Part shown: positions 42,315-55,777 of the stretch, piece by piece
Layout: every line of letters begins with the position of its first letter
Position numbering within the stretch: position 1 is the stretch's first letter
Source: Corydoras sp. C115
Taxonomy: Eukaryota; Chordata; Actinopteri; Siluriformes; Callichthyidae
Reading direction: 5' to 3'
Assembly (NCBI GenBank): GCA_019802505.1
Contig: JAFMOC010000092.1
Coordinates: 802,001 to 866,000 of the forward strand
Length of the DNA: 64,000 nucleotides
Notes under the pieces: model-generated
What the model was told of the DNA's origin: nothing
Database searches by the model: none
The model's input: the letters and a program-made list of their open reading frames with translations, nothing else
Made by a program: the position numbers and the translations under genes

Positions 42315-42625
42315 CATTCCGGGCACTGGGCAGATACACCCAAGACAGGGCACCAATCTATCGCTGGGCACACAATCACACACTCACACATACAAACACT
42401 ATATAGGGGCAATTTAGAGCAGCCAATTTACCTCAAATGCATGTTTTTGGACCGTGGGAGTGTACCACTTACTGCTTATATATATGGGGCAGGCACTGGG
42501 CAAATACTCCCAGGACAGGGCACCAATCTAAAACTGGGCACACAAGCACTCACACAGACTGAATTGGGGTTATTAAGGTATGGTCAATTTGGAGCAGGCA
42601 ATTCACCTTTAAATCATGTCAACCA
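42315..42625 (-). mobile_element. Two old partial SINE copies side by side
   Basis: The body motif cactgggcagatacacccaa recurs, mutated, as cactgggcaaatactcccag about 175 bp later; each is followed by a central block. Confidence 0.65.
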
Positions 42626-43338
42626 TGTAAATTTAAGTCAATAGTGCTAATTAAATTGAAAAAAAAAGAAAAGAACTGTTACCTTTTGTCTCAAGCCTAG
42701 TGTTTACAGTGTTTTAGGCTCACGTGTCATTATGAAACTTCAATAGCATTGCAATTTTATTTTAATCATGTTACCAAGTACATTTAAAGTGCCATTATTA
42801 ATACTGTCAACTGCTTTCAAATCTATTAGAGCAGAATGTGTGTTCGGCTTTGAGGGCAGTTTTTTTATTCCCATTGTAAACCAGCGTGAGGTTTCTGAGC
42901 TGAAGCTATGCTCTAGGGTTCTTCAGTCAGGTGCCAGACTCAGTCACTGAGGCAATTTGATGACTGATAAGATAACCAGGGCTTTTCTGTGTCTGTGATG
43001 AGTGATCATCGGCACCGCAAATCAGAGCTACATTGAACAAGTACAAGCATAGCATGTGGTTTTGGGGAGTATAGACGTCTGAGGTAGAAGATTGGTAAGG
43101 TAGTAATCAAGATGGGTAAAAGGACTTACTGTCAGAAGTTGTTTACCGTTTCCCAATCAAGTTGTATCCCTCATACATGGCATTCTGTTTCCCATGCGCT
43201 ACCTCCATCATACATGTAGCACTGACCACTTCATTTTACCAGCTCAGAGACAGGAACCCATCAACCCATCAGTAGTCATCGATCATCTAGGGAGGAGAAT
43301 GTGTAAAAAGTACAGGGGGCTAAGCATTGATTTTAGTA

Positions 43339-43378
43339 AGAGAGAGCGAGAGAGAGAGGAAATGTGTATATGTGTGTA

Positions 43379-43436
<58 letters not shown>

Positions 43437-43437
43437 A
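43339..43437. repeat. (GA)n and (GT)n microsatellite
   Basis: Short AGAG run then about 30 GT units. Confidence 0.93.
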
Positions 43438-44142
43438 GTGTATCAATTAATTCATTTCCTGAAGCTATGCAATAGTGTGTAAGTAAGTCATGCTGGACTG
43501 AGTCCCCATACACCACCACACAGACACTTATCTCTCTTACTATGTTTCAAGCAATAATGTTTGTAGCTCTTGGTTTGTGACACGGTCCGAAGAGAGAACC
43601 GCACACGTTCCCCGGCACTCCCCCGTTTTCAGCTAATGGCACACTCTGAGCTCAAGCTGTAATCAGCTAGGGTTATGAGAGCCGCTGAGCTGTTCCACAT
43701 GTGTGGGGGAGCGTCAGATCAAATTAAGCCTGGCTGGACAAAGGCCCTTTTTGAACACAGGTGTCTGAGGTGGGGGATGAGGGCAGTTCAGAACTGATGT
43801 GCTAAAGGGGTCTGTTATGCAGAGATCGAGTGGGTTGAATCCCCCCTCCTTATGCTGTTAACCCTCTATAGGCTTTTGTACCGATAAAGCAATTAGGGAG
43901 TCTAGCTGCCAGACTGTTTGCGTCTGGTTTTTGATTGAAAAGGAAAAAAATGCAATCCTGTAGTGGAAACAGCTATTTAGTGTTTCTAACTGCTTCAGAA
44001 TTGTATTCAAATAAAAAAATAGCCTCAGGTTAGTAATACTAGTACATTTCAGTTATTCAGTCAATTCAGTCAATTCAGTCAAGTCATAGTACCTTATTAT
44101 CAAAGCTGTAGACCAGAAAATAAAGCGGACTGAAATACTATG

Positions 44143-44150
44143 TGAGTGTG

Positions 44151-44189
<39 letters not shown>
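44143..44189. repeat. (GT)n microsatellite
   Basis: GAGTGT units passing into a pure GT run. Confidence 0.93.
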
Positions 44190-44190
<1 letters not shown>

Positions 44191-44649
44191 CTCTATACAA
44201 ATCCAAACTGTTGCTTTGATTACCACAACATGTAACATATTTACTTTTTTGGACCCTGATGAGTCTGTTTACCCTGTTTGCAGGAAAGACTCAGGCCAAA
44301 AAGTGGCTAGTAAACAATAAAAATAACTAAAAACATGAACACATGAATTAAATTAAAGAAATTTTTTTTTTTTAAAAATATGAAGTTCCCTGTTGATAGG
44401 CAAGACCAAGAAATGGCATATGCATCTACCAGATTAGGGTCACTGAGTCTGACCAGTGCAATTGTGAACAACAGTGCAAATCGGATGAGCTTATAAACTG
44501 CTTAAGGAAGTGATTGAGTGCATAAAAGTTCCTTAGTGATGTTAGAGTTCAGGGTTGGGGGGGGGGGTGATTATGTGTATTAGGGGGAGGGTGCAGATTT
44601 ACTCTTTATTTTTTATGACGTTTCATAGTTTTTACAGCATAACTGTTCT

Positions 44650-44840
44650 TTAAAACGGGGCAGTCATAGGCTGAAGTGCCACCTAACACCAGTTGCCCAT
44701 GGATCTGGGCTTGTATTCTCACTTCACTGGTGTGTGTGTGCTTCACTGCATGAATGGGTTAAAGGTGGAGGACCCATTGCTCTGTGTGTATGTACAGTAG
44801 GCAGAATGGATCACTTTATTACATTAATGTTGTACTATCT
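44650..44840 (+). repeat. SINE-tail-like dispersed repeat, copy 1
   Basis: Shares cttcactgcatgaatgggtt, aaaggtggaggacccattgc and atggatcactttattac with the copy at 57575-57765. Confidence 0.6.
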
Positions 44841-45234
44841 TCTTTCTTTTTCTTTCTAACACTTTCTTCTGTCTCAGACGCAGCGGCTCATTCAGTTCGT
44901 TGTAGTTAATATTTGACGACACACTTTTTTTTTGATGTAACAAATAGAAGTTTTTGTGACGAAGTCAGTAAAATAGTTACCATAATTCCGGAATATGACA
45001 AACAGGCAGACAGAAAGGTATGACTTACTGCTGAAACACTTATTTTCTACATTTTTAAAAATGTAATTATAGAGGTGTGCAGACCGATGTCTGTGTCTGT
45101 AAAAATTAGACACTTATAATAACTTGCTAGAGGAAAAAAACTAGCGATTACATTACATCACATAGAAGGTGCTTTTAAGTAAATCATCTTACAGGTATTC
45201 CATCTTAACTGTTGAAGTCAGAATGCAGGGCTGA

Positions 45235-45370
45235 TTCAGCACCCCTGGAGAAATGAGGGTTAAGGGTCATGCTCAAGGACCCACATTGGTCACGCTCATG
45301 GACCTGGGATTTGAACCCACAACCTTCAAACTAATAGCCCAACATTCTAAACACTGAGTTACCACACCCG
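45235..45370 (-). mobile_element. tRNA-derived SINE, reverse, of the second family
   Basis: Complement reads a tRNA-like head with a B-box-like gggttcaaatcccagg, then accaatgtgggtccttgagc and acccttaaccct, as in the element tail at 5005-5205. Confidence 0.6.
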
Positions 45371-45434
45371 CAGTAAATGATCAACAAATACAAAGGTGTT
45401 TCCCCTTTAGGAATACATTATATAATAATTTTGC

Positions 45435-45668
45435 ACTTGATCTATTGCTTGGCACACACTCAACCACTCACACAGAAACATGCATTAAATAGTGGCAATT
45501 TAAAGCAGCTAGTTCACCTTAAATTCACGTTTGTGTACTGTGGAAGAAAACCGGAGAACCCGCATGGACACGAAGAGAACATGGAAGCTCCACTCTGACT
45601 GGGATTCGTACCTGGATCCCCAGTGCTAAGAGGTGAACGTGCTAACCACTATGAAGCCGTGCCGCTCT
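45435..45668 (-). mobile_element. Diverged SINE
   Basis: Keeps ggagaacccgcatggacacg and the head end aagccgtgccgc; substantially mutated. Confidence 0.75.
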
Positions 45669-45889
45669 GATGTTAATCATTCTGTCTCACTTTAAAATTC
45701 TAAACAAAAATGTTTAAAATTGGTTTATTGTTAAAAACTCATGATGTCATGTACGGCCTTAATACATACAGTAATGACAGATTTCCTCATTCTCATAGCT
45801 CCGGTGTTCCCCTCATTTTTGCATGTCTAGCCACATCTTCAACATGAAACTAACACCTTAAAGTAATTCTTATTTATTTTTTATAATTA

Positions 45890-46235
45890 TTCATTCATTC
45901 ATTATCATCCGCTTTATCCTCTATTAGGGTCATGGTGTGGTTCCCCACGCCCATCCAGGGGAGAACGTCTCGGGCGCTGGGCAGACACACCCAGGACAGG
46001 GCGCCAATCCATCGCTGGACACACACTCACTCACACACACTCTATATGGGGCAATTTGGAGAACTCAATTGACTTGATCCATGTTTTTGGACTGTGGGAG
46101 GAAACCGGAGAACCCAGAGGAAACCCACGCTGACACGGGGAGAACATGAAAACTCCACCCAGATGGGGATGCGAACCGGGAATCCCTAGTGCTGAGAGGA
46201 GAACATGCTAAACCACTAAGCCACCGTGCCGCCCT
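45890..46235 (-). mobile_element. SINE family A, full length
   Basis: Complete tail to head. Flanks share ttttataat-type sequence, consistent with a target-site duplication. Confidence 0.92.
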
Positions 46236-47647
46236 TATTTTTATAATAATTTATTTTTATAATGATTTATTTTATAATAATTAAAGCTCCTTTCTGAACA
46301 TCCCACATTTCCTTAGCTGCATATCCTTACATCTAAACTCATTGTACTTCATTTCTACAAAAAATTCCACAGATTTAAATCTACTCTGTAATTTTGCTGC
46401 ACTGAAGCAACTCCGGCAGTAAGTTGTGATCTCTTCAGCCAGCGTGAAATGGATTGGGTTCGAATGCTTTAGAATGCCTCCGCCCTGTGTTTGCCTACGC
46501 GTCTTCTGCTCTACGTATTGACTGCTGCTTCCAGGTGCTCTTCATTTCAGTATCACGTGCAGTCAGGCACGCCGGCTCCCTTATCAGTGCTGATGGCATG
46601 TTGAAAGTCTCTTCTGAACTCTCCTGTATCACAGTGCTGCAGTGACCGTTATCAGCTGTGTCTGTCTCCAGGTGGTTCTGCTCTTTATGCCTCAGTGCTT
46701 ACGTAAGATTAGCAGGGAGTGACGTCGGAAGTTAGACTCCTTAATAAGAGCAGCTGGCTCCTGCATTCTGCTCTCCTCTTCTGCAGCATGCCAACCTGAC
46801 GAGCAAGCATCCAAAAAATCTGACCGACACAAACCGAAAAGACATTTTAATATAGTCTTTAATAGTCTCTTATTGTGATATCACTATCTTTAGATTTTTA
46901 CATGACTTTACTTTAAGCAGCATGCCCAAAAATAAGGATGACGAAGGAATAAACACTTAAATTCTAATAAAATATGAATAGAAAACACAAATAGGCATCT
47001 TTATATGGGAATTTGCATTGATTTATCAGAAATGGAGTAACTGTTAAGGAGGCCTGGATTGGCCATACACTTGCTCATATCTGTGTCCATCCCAATGTAT
47101 GGCAACCGATACTTTGTTGGCATTGTAATAAATGCTGCTTTGGTGCTGAGCTCTGACGGACTGACTGCTGTTTGCTGGAATGTGTGTTGCACATAGCAGA
47201 GAGCTGATATTAGTTAAGACTGAGGCCACAGAGCAGCATGCTCCCAACGTATCTGTCAACTCAGCAACTCGCAGCCCAAGCTGCCCCCGCTCTTAAATCC
47301 GGGTGTGTCTCTGAGAGGCAAGGGTGGGCCAAATTGTGTTTCTTTGTTTGTCTGTTGTTCGTCTGTTGCTATTTGCAATTAAGGTGCTTTTAATTTGTGG
47401 TCAGACAAATTATTCAAACTGTTTATAGCCTGAACTTCTGCACCGCTGGGACAAATATACAGATGCATTTAGATTTAGATTTGGTTTATGGCTCATATAA
47501 ACTTAAGCAACAACTAGAAACAGATCACCTTCCTCAAGTCGTTGTTATAATAAGATCCTGATGTTATATTTAAGGGCTATGTCCAAGATTCCAAAATTAT
47601 TACTGGAGTATCAACCAACATTTTTAAGAAAAGCATGCGGCACACTC

Positions 47648-47772
47648 ATTCATTCATTGTCTTCCGCTTTCCTATATTAGGGTCGCGGTGGGGTTCCCCA
47701 TGCCCATCCAGGGGAGAACGTTTCAGGCGCTGGGCAGATACACCCAGGACAGGGTGCCAATCCATCGCTGAG
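47648..47772 (-). mobile_element. SINE family A, head-less copy
   Basis: Tail and last third of the body only. Flanked by ggcacact at about 47638-47645 and 47775-47782, a probable short target-site duplication. Confidence 0.8.
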
Positions 47773-47889
47773 GTGGCACACTGTCCCTTGCAATTCTAAT
47801 AGACAATGTAGTCATATACGATTCACATTGGCTGCAACTGTCACATGTCCTTGCTCATCGGGGTGAGGTCAGATACTTTGTTATGTTCA

Positions 47890-48176
47890 TTTATTCATTA
47901 TCTTTATCCGCTTTATCCTATATTACCCCATGCCCATCTATTGCTGGGCACACACTCACTCACACAGACACGCACGCATACACACTCTATATGGGCCAAT
48001 TTGGAGAACTCAATTGACTTGATCCATGTTTTTGGACTGTGGGAGGAAACCGGAGAACCCGGAGGAAACACACGCAGACACGGGGAGAACATGGAAACTC
48101 CACCGAGATGGGGATTCGAACCGGGAATCCTAGCGCTGAGAGGCGAACATGCCAACCACTAAGCCAGCGTGTCACC
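47890..48176 (-). mobile_element. SINE family A with internal deletion
   Basis: Tail joins directly to ccccatgcccatctattgct, missing about 70 bp of body. Flanks ctttgttatgtt and ctttgttaggtt look like a target-site duplication. Confidence 0.85.
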
Positions 48177-49329
48177 CCCTTTGTTAGGTTATCTTGGATA
48201 AAACTACTGAAATTCTATGAATCATTACCTATCAGGCATCTCTTACCGTTTCTATATCATTCGTAATTAGAGTATGCAATTCACTTAATTCATCTGGCAT
48301 GTGAACCAGCGGACCACATATTTTAAAGACTGCTGCTTAATTATCCAGGGTGATATTTAACTCGTTATTTCTTCTTTTCCAAGATCCCGACTGTTTTACA
48401 TTCCGGACAAACCCTTCAGGTTGCACCACTCGAGGCCCCATCCATCATTATTCTCTGAAAGCTTCTCTGTAATGAGTAGTACAGTACTAGAATTGTTTTG
48501 ACTGATCCTTGATGGCCTCAAATATATAGTTTACATTTCAGTAATGATGTTTTTACATGAGGGATTTTTTTTTATAATACACCCAGGTTTTAAACCATTT
48601 TGGCCACACTTGCCATCTTCTTAAAGAAATCTTCCAGCCTCATGTCATTTTGATGATCTAATTTATATGCTCCACATGTTTTTACTGAGACTAAGCACCT
48701 AAAGTGAAAATGTGTTTTGAGGTCGAGGTTCTTTAAGGGTGAAGGTGTTCTATCTGACTTTGTAAATCTGCCAGTTCTCAACATCAGTAAAACATTAGAA
48801 GCTGGACCTCAGACAAGTCATGAAATGTGAACCCTGTTTGTGCTTGCTGCTCCAAAGTGTTAATGCAGCTCTGTATTATAACTTGCTCCTTTTGTGCCTT
48901 TTCAACTCTGGCTCAACTTCAGTCTTGGAACGAGAACAGTTTCCAAACTAAAGCCGTGTGAGAGGGAGACACTTATTTTTTTTACTGTTTGTCTATAGCA
49001 AGAGGTTTATTTTTTTAGTTTCACCTGCGTATATATTTTAAAATTTAGTGAGGTATTCGTCTGCTGTACGCTGGGAACAATTATAATGATGTGTAAACAT
49101 CACAGAGTAGCAGATAATAGTTGATGTGACACATTACAACCTTAAACCTGCTCAACTTTTTTACATGGACCTTTGTGTTTGGAGCTAGAGTCGTTTCTCT
49201 GGGCTGGAAGTACACAGCTTCAATATGCGTCTTCTGTCTTTGTTTGTAATTTGTTCATTCAGTTTAGCATCTGTGGTTAATATGCGACAGGAAATGACAC
49301 AAGTGATACAGTCATACATTTACATTAGG

Positions 49330-49515
49330 TCACTTAGCAAACCTTTTATCTAAATATCTTCCAACTTGTTTGGTGTCAGAACACAATGGTTGGCTACACA
49401 GCATCTATGAAGCAATTTGGGTTTGGAACCCAGTCCATTGGTAACTTCAGTGGACCTGGTATTTGAATCCGCTACCTTCAGATCGATATCCCTACACCCT
49501 AACCACTCAACTTGT
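49330..49515 (-). mobile_element. Old tRNA-derived SINE, reverse
   Basis: aacttcagtggacctggtat, tttgaatccgctaccttcag and accctaaccactcaactt resemble the complement of the family at 5005-5205. Confidence 0.5.
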
Positions 49516-50698
49516 ACTCCATCTAATTATTGCTTACCCAAACCCCAGAATCAGGAACAGGTACCTTCATGTTATTAAGAAACTGCTGCACCACAATGAA
49601 CATACACCACTGTTGTTTGCCAAATATTTTTAGTCTAGTTTCCGAACCTTGATTAGAGGGACTTTCTTGCTATATCACAAAAGTACTAACTGCTGCATCA
49701 CTATGCTGCCCAACCATAGAACTGCTGATGGATTGGATTAGATAAATATTCAATTATTTGTCCATATTATTTGTATTGATTTATATTGCTGCATATATAT
49801 AAAAAAATCCTTGCATTATGAACTGTGCAGCTGTGTTCATAGACACTATCCCAACCCATGGCAGTGATATATGTCATGATGATGCCAAACATGAATACTG
49901 GAGGCTGTAAAAGCTACATCAACACCTTCTGTTTTCTTTAGGTGAGCTGTTTATAATAAGCTTATGGGGGAGGGGGGGCTCTGGCATGCTCACGACAAGG
50001 CTGTAAGTCAGTTTAATACGCATCGCATATAATGCTGGAATGGAGATTTCCAGCGTCCTAAAAGTGGCACAAAGAATTCATAGTAGAGGCCGATGACTGG
50101 GGCTTGTATATCTGTTTTTAGCACTGTGTGGACATCATATAAAAAGCAGAGCCTGTCCCTGCCCCCCCTGCTTTGTGGCTTCAGTGGGCACTTTTCTTTT
50201 ATTAATGGCTGTTTTTGCTCTATTTTATTTTAGGCAAAACTTCATAAGGCTTTACTCTTCTACCCCATCTGTGTGGTCCGCTGATGACCAGACATTAAAT
50301 TTAGCAGTTTCAGCGAGCTGAAAGGGCTGGGTCAGGAACAAGTGCACATACAGCAGTGTGCAATGCAAACAGACACACATCCAACCGCCTGTTTTCTATA
50401 TAAGCATCCGAGTAAGGGCCTAAATCTCAGGTCTTATTAAATGCTTAGTGGTAAAGAGCCATAGTGTCATGTGATTCCGTGTGCATGACAACCATGCCAC
50501 TCAGACACACAGCTAGTTTCGGACCTGGCTCATAATCAAAGTTCCAATTCATCTCAAAGTTGTGCAGTACTGTTCCGCTCAGAGCTTAGGGCAGGCTACT
50601 TAAGTTAGTCTGTGTCTAAATAATGATTGCTTTGTTCTGGAAGAGAAAATGGCCTTCTGCATACTAAGGCACCAAAGTCAGAGTTCTAAAGCTTTGTA

Positions 50699-50776
50699 AC
50701 ACACACACACACACACTCACACACTCACACACTCACACACTCACACTCACACACTCACACACTCACACACTCACAG
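50699..50776. repeat. (CACACT)n minisatellite
   Basis: CA run followed by CACACACT-type units. Confidence 0.93.
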
Positions 50777-50999
50777 GAGAAAGAGTGTTTGAGAGAAAAA
50801 AAATTAACCCTGTCCTCTATTCTCAATGTGTCACTCACTATTCTCTTTCTGTCGCTGAGACTCTCTCACTCTTTTCCCCAAATCCCAAATCCAAGATCAG
50901 ATCGTTTACCTCACCTGGTAAGCTGTACGGACTTTGTCCAAAGTAAGCTGTGTCTGACAGATATTACTTTGCCAGTCAGAAAATATGTTTTCTATATGA

Positions 51000-51450
51000 A
51001 GTGTTCAAACTTTGGACACGCCCCCTTCTTGCTCCTTTGTCCATTTCCTCCACTGAACATATAGATGGACTTTGTAGTTTTACAATTACAGACTGTAGTC
51101 CATCTGTGTTCTTTGTTGATAGTCCCCTGTTGGTTCTCTGTTCTCTGTTGGTCAGGAGCATCACAGAACAGGTATCATTTGGGTGGTGGATTGTTTATTG
51201 TCAGTTCTGCAGTGACACTGATGTGGCTGAGGGGGTTTTAGTGCAGCAGTGCTGCTGGAGTTTCATTTCTTCTGACACTGCTGGGATAGGAATAATGCTG
51301 CAACCAAATAACCCCTGCTCTGTGGTGGTACTATTGGGCTTCCTGGCCATTAGAACAGAGTAAAGGGGACGTACACAGTATGTACTGTAGAACACAAACA
51401 GGTGGACTACAGTCTGGAATTGTAGAACTACAAAGTCCATCTTTAAATAT
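51000..51450. mobile_element. Foldback MITE, best-preserved copy
   Basis: Inverted arms at 51063-51112 and 51390-51442: agatggactttgtagtttta on one side and the complement ending aactacaaagtccatct on the other, about 85-90% matching. No open frame, so non-autonomous. The core contains two opposed GTGACACTG/CAGTGTC motifs. Confidence 0.88.
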
Positions 51451-51689
51451 GTTTAATTGGTACTGTCTGGGTTTAATCAACTGATTGCATTAAAATTACA
51501 TTTATATACAGCTGCTGGTGGTGTCTGCCATGCTGTAGTATGTCAGGCCACTTGGTAGTGCTGTGAATGCTGTCTTTTTAATATACAAAACACTTAATGT
51601 CCATTTTTATAAAACTTCAGTTCCTTTTTTGTTACATAGACGACCTGTCAACATGAGTGCTTTCATTCATCTATAAGCTCTGAGGCCTC

Positions 51690-51712
51690 ACCCCCCCCCC
51701 CCCCCCCCCCCC
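51690..51712. repeat. Poly-C run
   Basis: 22-23 consecutive C; the length is likely unreliable in sequencing. Confidence 0.9.
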
Positions 51713-52544
51713 AACACACTTACACAGAGAGTTCAATCCCTTTTTGATGAGACGCTGTGGTTTGATCTCTATTTGCTGACATTACAAGTCAAAGCTCATA
51801 CCCTCACTCTTTTTTTTCCATGACTTGTTCTCCCTTCCCCTCTCCACACCACTGAGAACTCTGTAAATCCTCTTCACGTCTTTCTATCAAACTCGTCTCT
51901 CAGGCCCAAGTTCCATTTTTTCATCTAAGAACTCATTTGCATCGTTACTGTCTCATCTTACAGCGTTGGTGTTTTTTAGCTGCTAGTTTCCGACCTGCAG
52001 CACTAATGAAACTTTTGCATTATCGTTCATGATTCTGTAATTCGGCTGTGAGCACGACTTGATTAACTTGGAGGCACGTCCATATTGAGCTCCACTATTT
52101 ACTCCGCAGATGGAGAACCGTGCAAAGTGACCGTGGCAAAGAGTGAAGGAAGGCTTTTATGGAACAAAGCTGCCTGATAACGGTGAAGGTTTGTGGCAGG
52201 CCCACATTCTGAAATATTAGCTTTGGCTTCTTTCCAGACCTTTTACTGAATCTCCTGCCAGATAAGAGCACGTGCAAGCCTGGAGTGCTTTTCGGGAAAA
52301 TGACACATCAGCTCTGTATGCCGGAATGTGCTTTAGCTCTGTGTTTTTTTCAGCCGGTCTGAGGTAGATAATGTGTTGTGATGTATCAGTGCGCACGAGC
52401 GTTTTTAACTACACTGTTTTGCATCGTGGTTGAATGACTTCAGACTCATACCTTCTTTCAATTATCTTCTCTGTGTCAGATGTCCTTTGATATTGCTTTT
52501 TCATTTTCATTTATGTGCAACTTTTCACATGTAGGTTTGCGGCT

Positions 52545-52885
52545 GAGGGGCAGCAACAGTGGCTTAATAGTTAGCACATCCACCTCTCAGCATTGGGAAT
52601 CCAGGTTCGAATTGCAATCTGGGTGGAGTTTCCTCCAGGTTCTCATGTTTCCTCACACAGTCCAAAAACATGGATTCAAGGTAAATTGTTTGCTCTAAAT
52701 TGCCCCTGTATAGTGTGTGTTTGTGTCTGTGTGACTAAGTGTGTGTGTGTGCCCAGCAAGAGATTGGCGCCCTGTCCTGGGTGTATCTATCCAGCGCCTG
52801 AAATGTTCTTCTTTGGATGGGCATGGAGAACCCCCCTCATGACCATATTATAGGATTGAGGAGAAGATAACGGATGGATGGAGCA
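52545..52885 (+). mobile_element. Diverged SINE family A copy
   Basis: Head gcagcaacagtggcttaata, B box aggttcgaattgc, shortened body, tail degraded to ggatggatgga. Confidence 0.8.
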
Positions 52886-53110
52886 TTTTTATAAATTTGG
52901 CATTTTGGATTTTTTGCTTGTTCATCAAACTGAACGATGTGACATTATGATTGATAAATATGATTGAGGTTTGTGAGGTGATTGTGCCGACGTGATTTGT
53001 TCTCAGTGTGTACTGATAAAAGGACTGACACTTCTCATTTAGGATGAGTCAGAAGTTCACGTTCTCGCGTTTTCCCATCTTCTGTAGTCCTCTGGCTGAC
53101 CCCTGTATGT

Positions 53111-53111
<1 letters not shown>

Positions 53112-53160
<49 letters not shown>
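53112..53160. repeat. (GT)n microsatellite
   Basis: About 24 pure GT units. Confidence 0.95.
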
Positions 53161-53161
<1 letters not shown>

Positions 53162-54574
53162 CAGCTTGCCAGGCATCTGATTCAATGGCTATTGAGAGTG
53201 TACAGCACAAGTGTTTAGTTTGCATTCATCTGCTAATGAAATGGAGCAACTTGGGACCGAAGCAACAAATATTCCCTTCAGAAGAGACATTGTGTCCTGT
53301 GCTTTTGGAAAGACTTCAGCCCTTCACACATTATGACTTTGAGTTAAAAATACCCAAAAGAAGTATGTGAACAGCCCACTTGTTTTTAGGGATTCAGCTT
53401 CTGAGTTCCAATGAGGCGTACTCTCAATATAACAACATGCAATGATGTTTTAGAGACTTATGTGTTATTATCATTGTGAGAACGCTTTTAGGTGAGACTT
53501 TCTGTTCATGGTAGGCCATTTTTGTCTTGGCGGAACTTCAGTGACCTACCCAGAGCCATGACCTTCACTGAATAGCTTTCAGAGGCTGAATTTACTGTTT
53601 TTATTTGGATAGAAATCCCACAGAGAGGCTCCAGAATCAGATGGAAAGACTTTTCAAAGATTTGAATAACGTTAGATTAGGAGATCAGTAAATCTCCAGC
53701 AACAAGTATTGGTCTCTTCGTAGAGATTACAATCTGTGTTTTTAATAATCTCTATTCGAACTTGAAAAAAATATAATGGTGGAACTGGGACATACGTCCA
53801 AATAAAAAACACAGCTGGAATTAACTGGATACACGGAAAATGCTCGGCGTCCCCATTGCACTTGTAACGTTAGGGCCCCTGATGTCTCTTAGACTTGGTC
53901 TCATTTAAATTTCAATAGTCTTGAACAACACGTTTGAGAATAAATGCCTGTCATTGACTAAACACGGGAGCATAGAAAAGACGCCATCCACTGCTTTTAT
54001 ATGGGAACCGCAAATGTATGAAAGCAATTGCTTAGATCTCAATAAACCCAACTGATCCTGTATTGGGATCATACATACTGTTGTAACAGTTTGGAGAAGC
54101 CACCAACATTTATCTTTTCTGTAGTATTCGGATCGTTTCAGCGGGGACTCGTTGAATCCCCGCTGCCTCGGCTCTGTTTAATGCTATGTGTTTGTCAGGC
54201 TTGAATGGGGAGACTTAAACAAATGAAGAGGCTCCTCACCATCACCGTCTCCTCATGCAAACAGAGACAACCAAAGTGCACCAAAGCAAACAGCACTCAC
54301 AAAGGAGCCTGGGGCTGGAGCATTGCTTTGACTGGTGGGCAAATTACTAAGACTGGATACCTATTCAACCTAGGGGCCTGATGACACCAGCTGGAAATGG
54401 GAATTTCTGAGGTTGTGGTGCAGAAACAGCTCACATGGTTGTCAAAGAACCAACAATAGCAAATGCTGGGGGCACAACATCTGCGACCACTAATACAAAT
54501 GCTTCTGTTTTGCATTTATTAGATAATAGTTTTATCTTATTTATTGATGACATATTATTAAATCTTACGGTACC

Positions 54575-54765
54575 AGTCAAACATTTTGCTCCATTCTCTG
54601 TTTCCTCCACTTAACATGTAGATGGACTTTGTAGTTTTACAATAACAGACTGTAGTCCACCAGTTTTCTTTGTTTGTTAGTCCCCTGTTGGTTCTCTTGA
54701 TCAGGACCATCCAAGAACGGGTATGATTTGATTGGTGGATTGTCTATTGTCAGTTCTTAAATAAT
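54575..54765. mobile_element. Foldback MITE, one half
   Basis: agatggactttgtagtttta arm, then gttagtcccctgttggttct and ggattgtctattgtcagttc; truncated at the core. Confidence 0.78.
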
Positions 54766-55777
54766 GCAGTTAGTATAAACTCATTTGTTTTTGCTTAATA
54801 AAGCATCTAAAGTGTTGGACAACATGGCTTGAAGTTCTGAATAATTCCAAAGGTGTTCAAGTTTGAGCTCATGGCACTATGGGTTCCTACATATGGACCA
54901 CTCTTACCAAAATAATTGATAACATTCTCAAAAATATGATTGAATGCTATAGTTTTAATATTTAAGAGGCCTTGTTTGACAGATTATTACAACATATGAA
55001 GTGACTAGAATGCTCACTAGTGTTATATTCAGATAGTTAGATCTTGTGTCAATAGAAAGCCAGGTCCAAGTCATAGAAGCCTTTACCCCCCCCCTCCCCC
55101 CCTTCCACACACACACAACAAAATATAAGAGTGATAAAACCATAAAGCACCATATGACTGAGCATGAACATACAGTAGCTGTGTGACCCGAACCTAACGA
55201 GGGGACTAAACCAAACGCTTTATTCTTTAGCAGAGACCCTATTGTTCAGATCGGAGGGGGGGGGGGGGTTTAACTCTTTGTGATAATGGGCCCCCTACAT
55301 GAATGAATAAATGAATAGGGCGGGAGGGATGTAACACTAGCTTTTGGCCTCTCTCGCCTTCTCTTTCCATTTCTTCATTTCTATGTGTCTCTTGGTGAGG
55401 TCGGAGAGCCACAGACAGATACCATCAATTACCACCTCCAGTGCTGCTCTCCATATGGCCAGTGGTCATATACAGAGATCTCTGTTCATCCCCCCACCAC
55501 TCGTATGTTTGCAGACGTCCATTAAACATGCTGGAGGTTGTCTCGTACAGCCAGGCAATGGGTAAGGTTACTTAATCGTGAAGGCCGGGATTAAATTGCA
55601 CGCCTTGGGGGATGGGATAGAATCTTTGACTGGCCACATGCATTGGATTTTAAGGCTAATGAATGCTGCCTGCGAGCAAATATACGACAACAGCAGAACC
55701 TGTTTTTGCCAACTGGTCCATGTGCCAACTTTCAATTTGGCAACTGCGGCAGAAAGTAGCCGGCTTTAAAAGGGTGA

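Larger units (their letters stand above)
40015..47640. other. kcnq1 long intron, second part
   Basis: No exon recognised. Contains SINE remnants, GT microsatellites and a repeat pair member at 44650-44840. Open frames at 40964-41375 are unrelated to any family I know. Confidence 0.55.

Noticed and set aside
46999..47260. Overlapping minus-strand open frames (63 and 71 residues)
   Set aside because: Frames overlap each other and neither resembles a known protein; may be an unidentified repeat.
50699..50776. Possible CRISPR-like regular repeat
   Set aside because: It is a simple CACACT minisatellite without spacers, in a eukaryotic genome.
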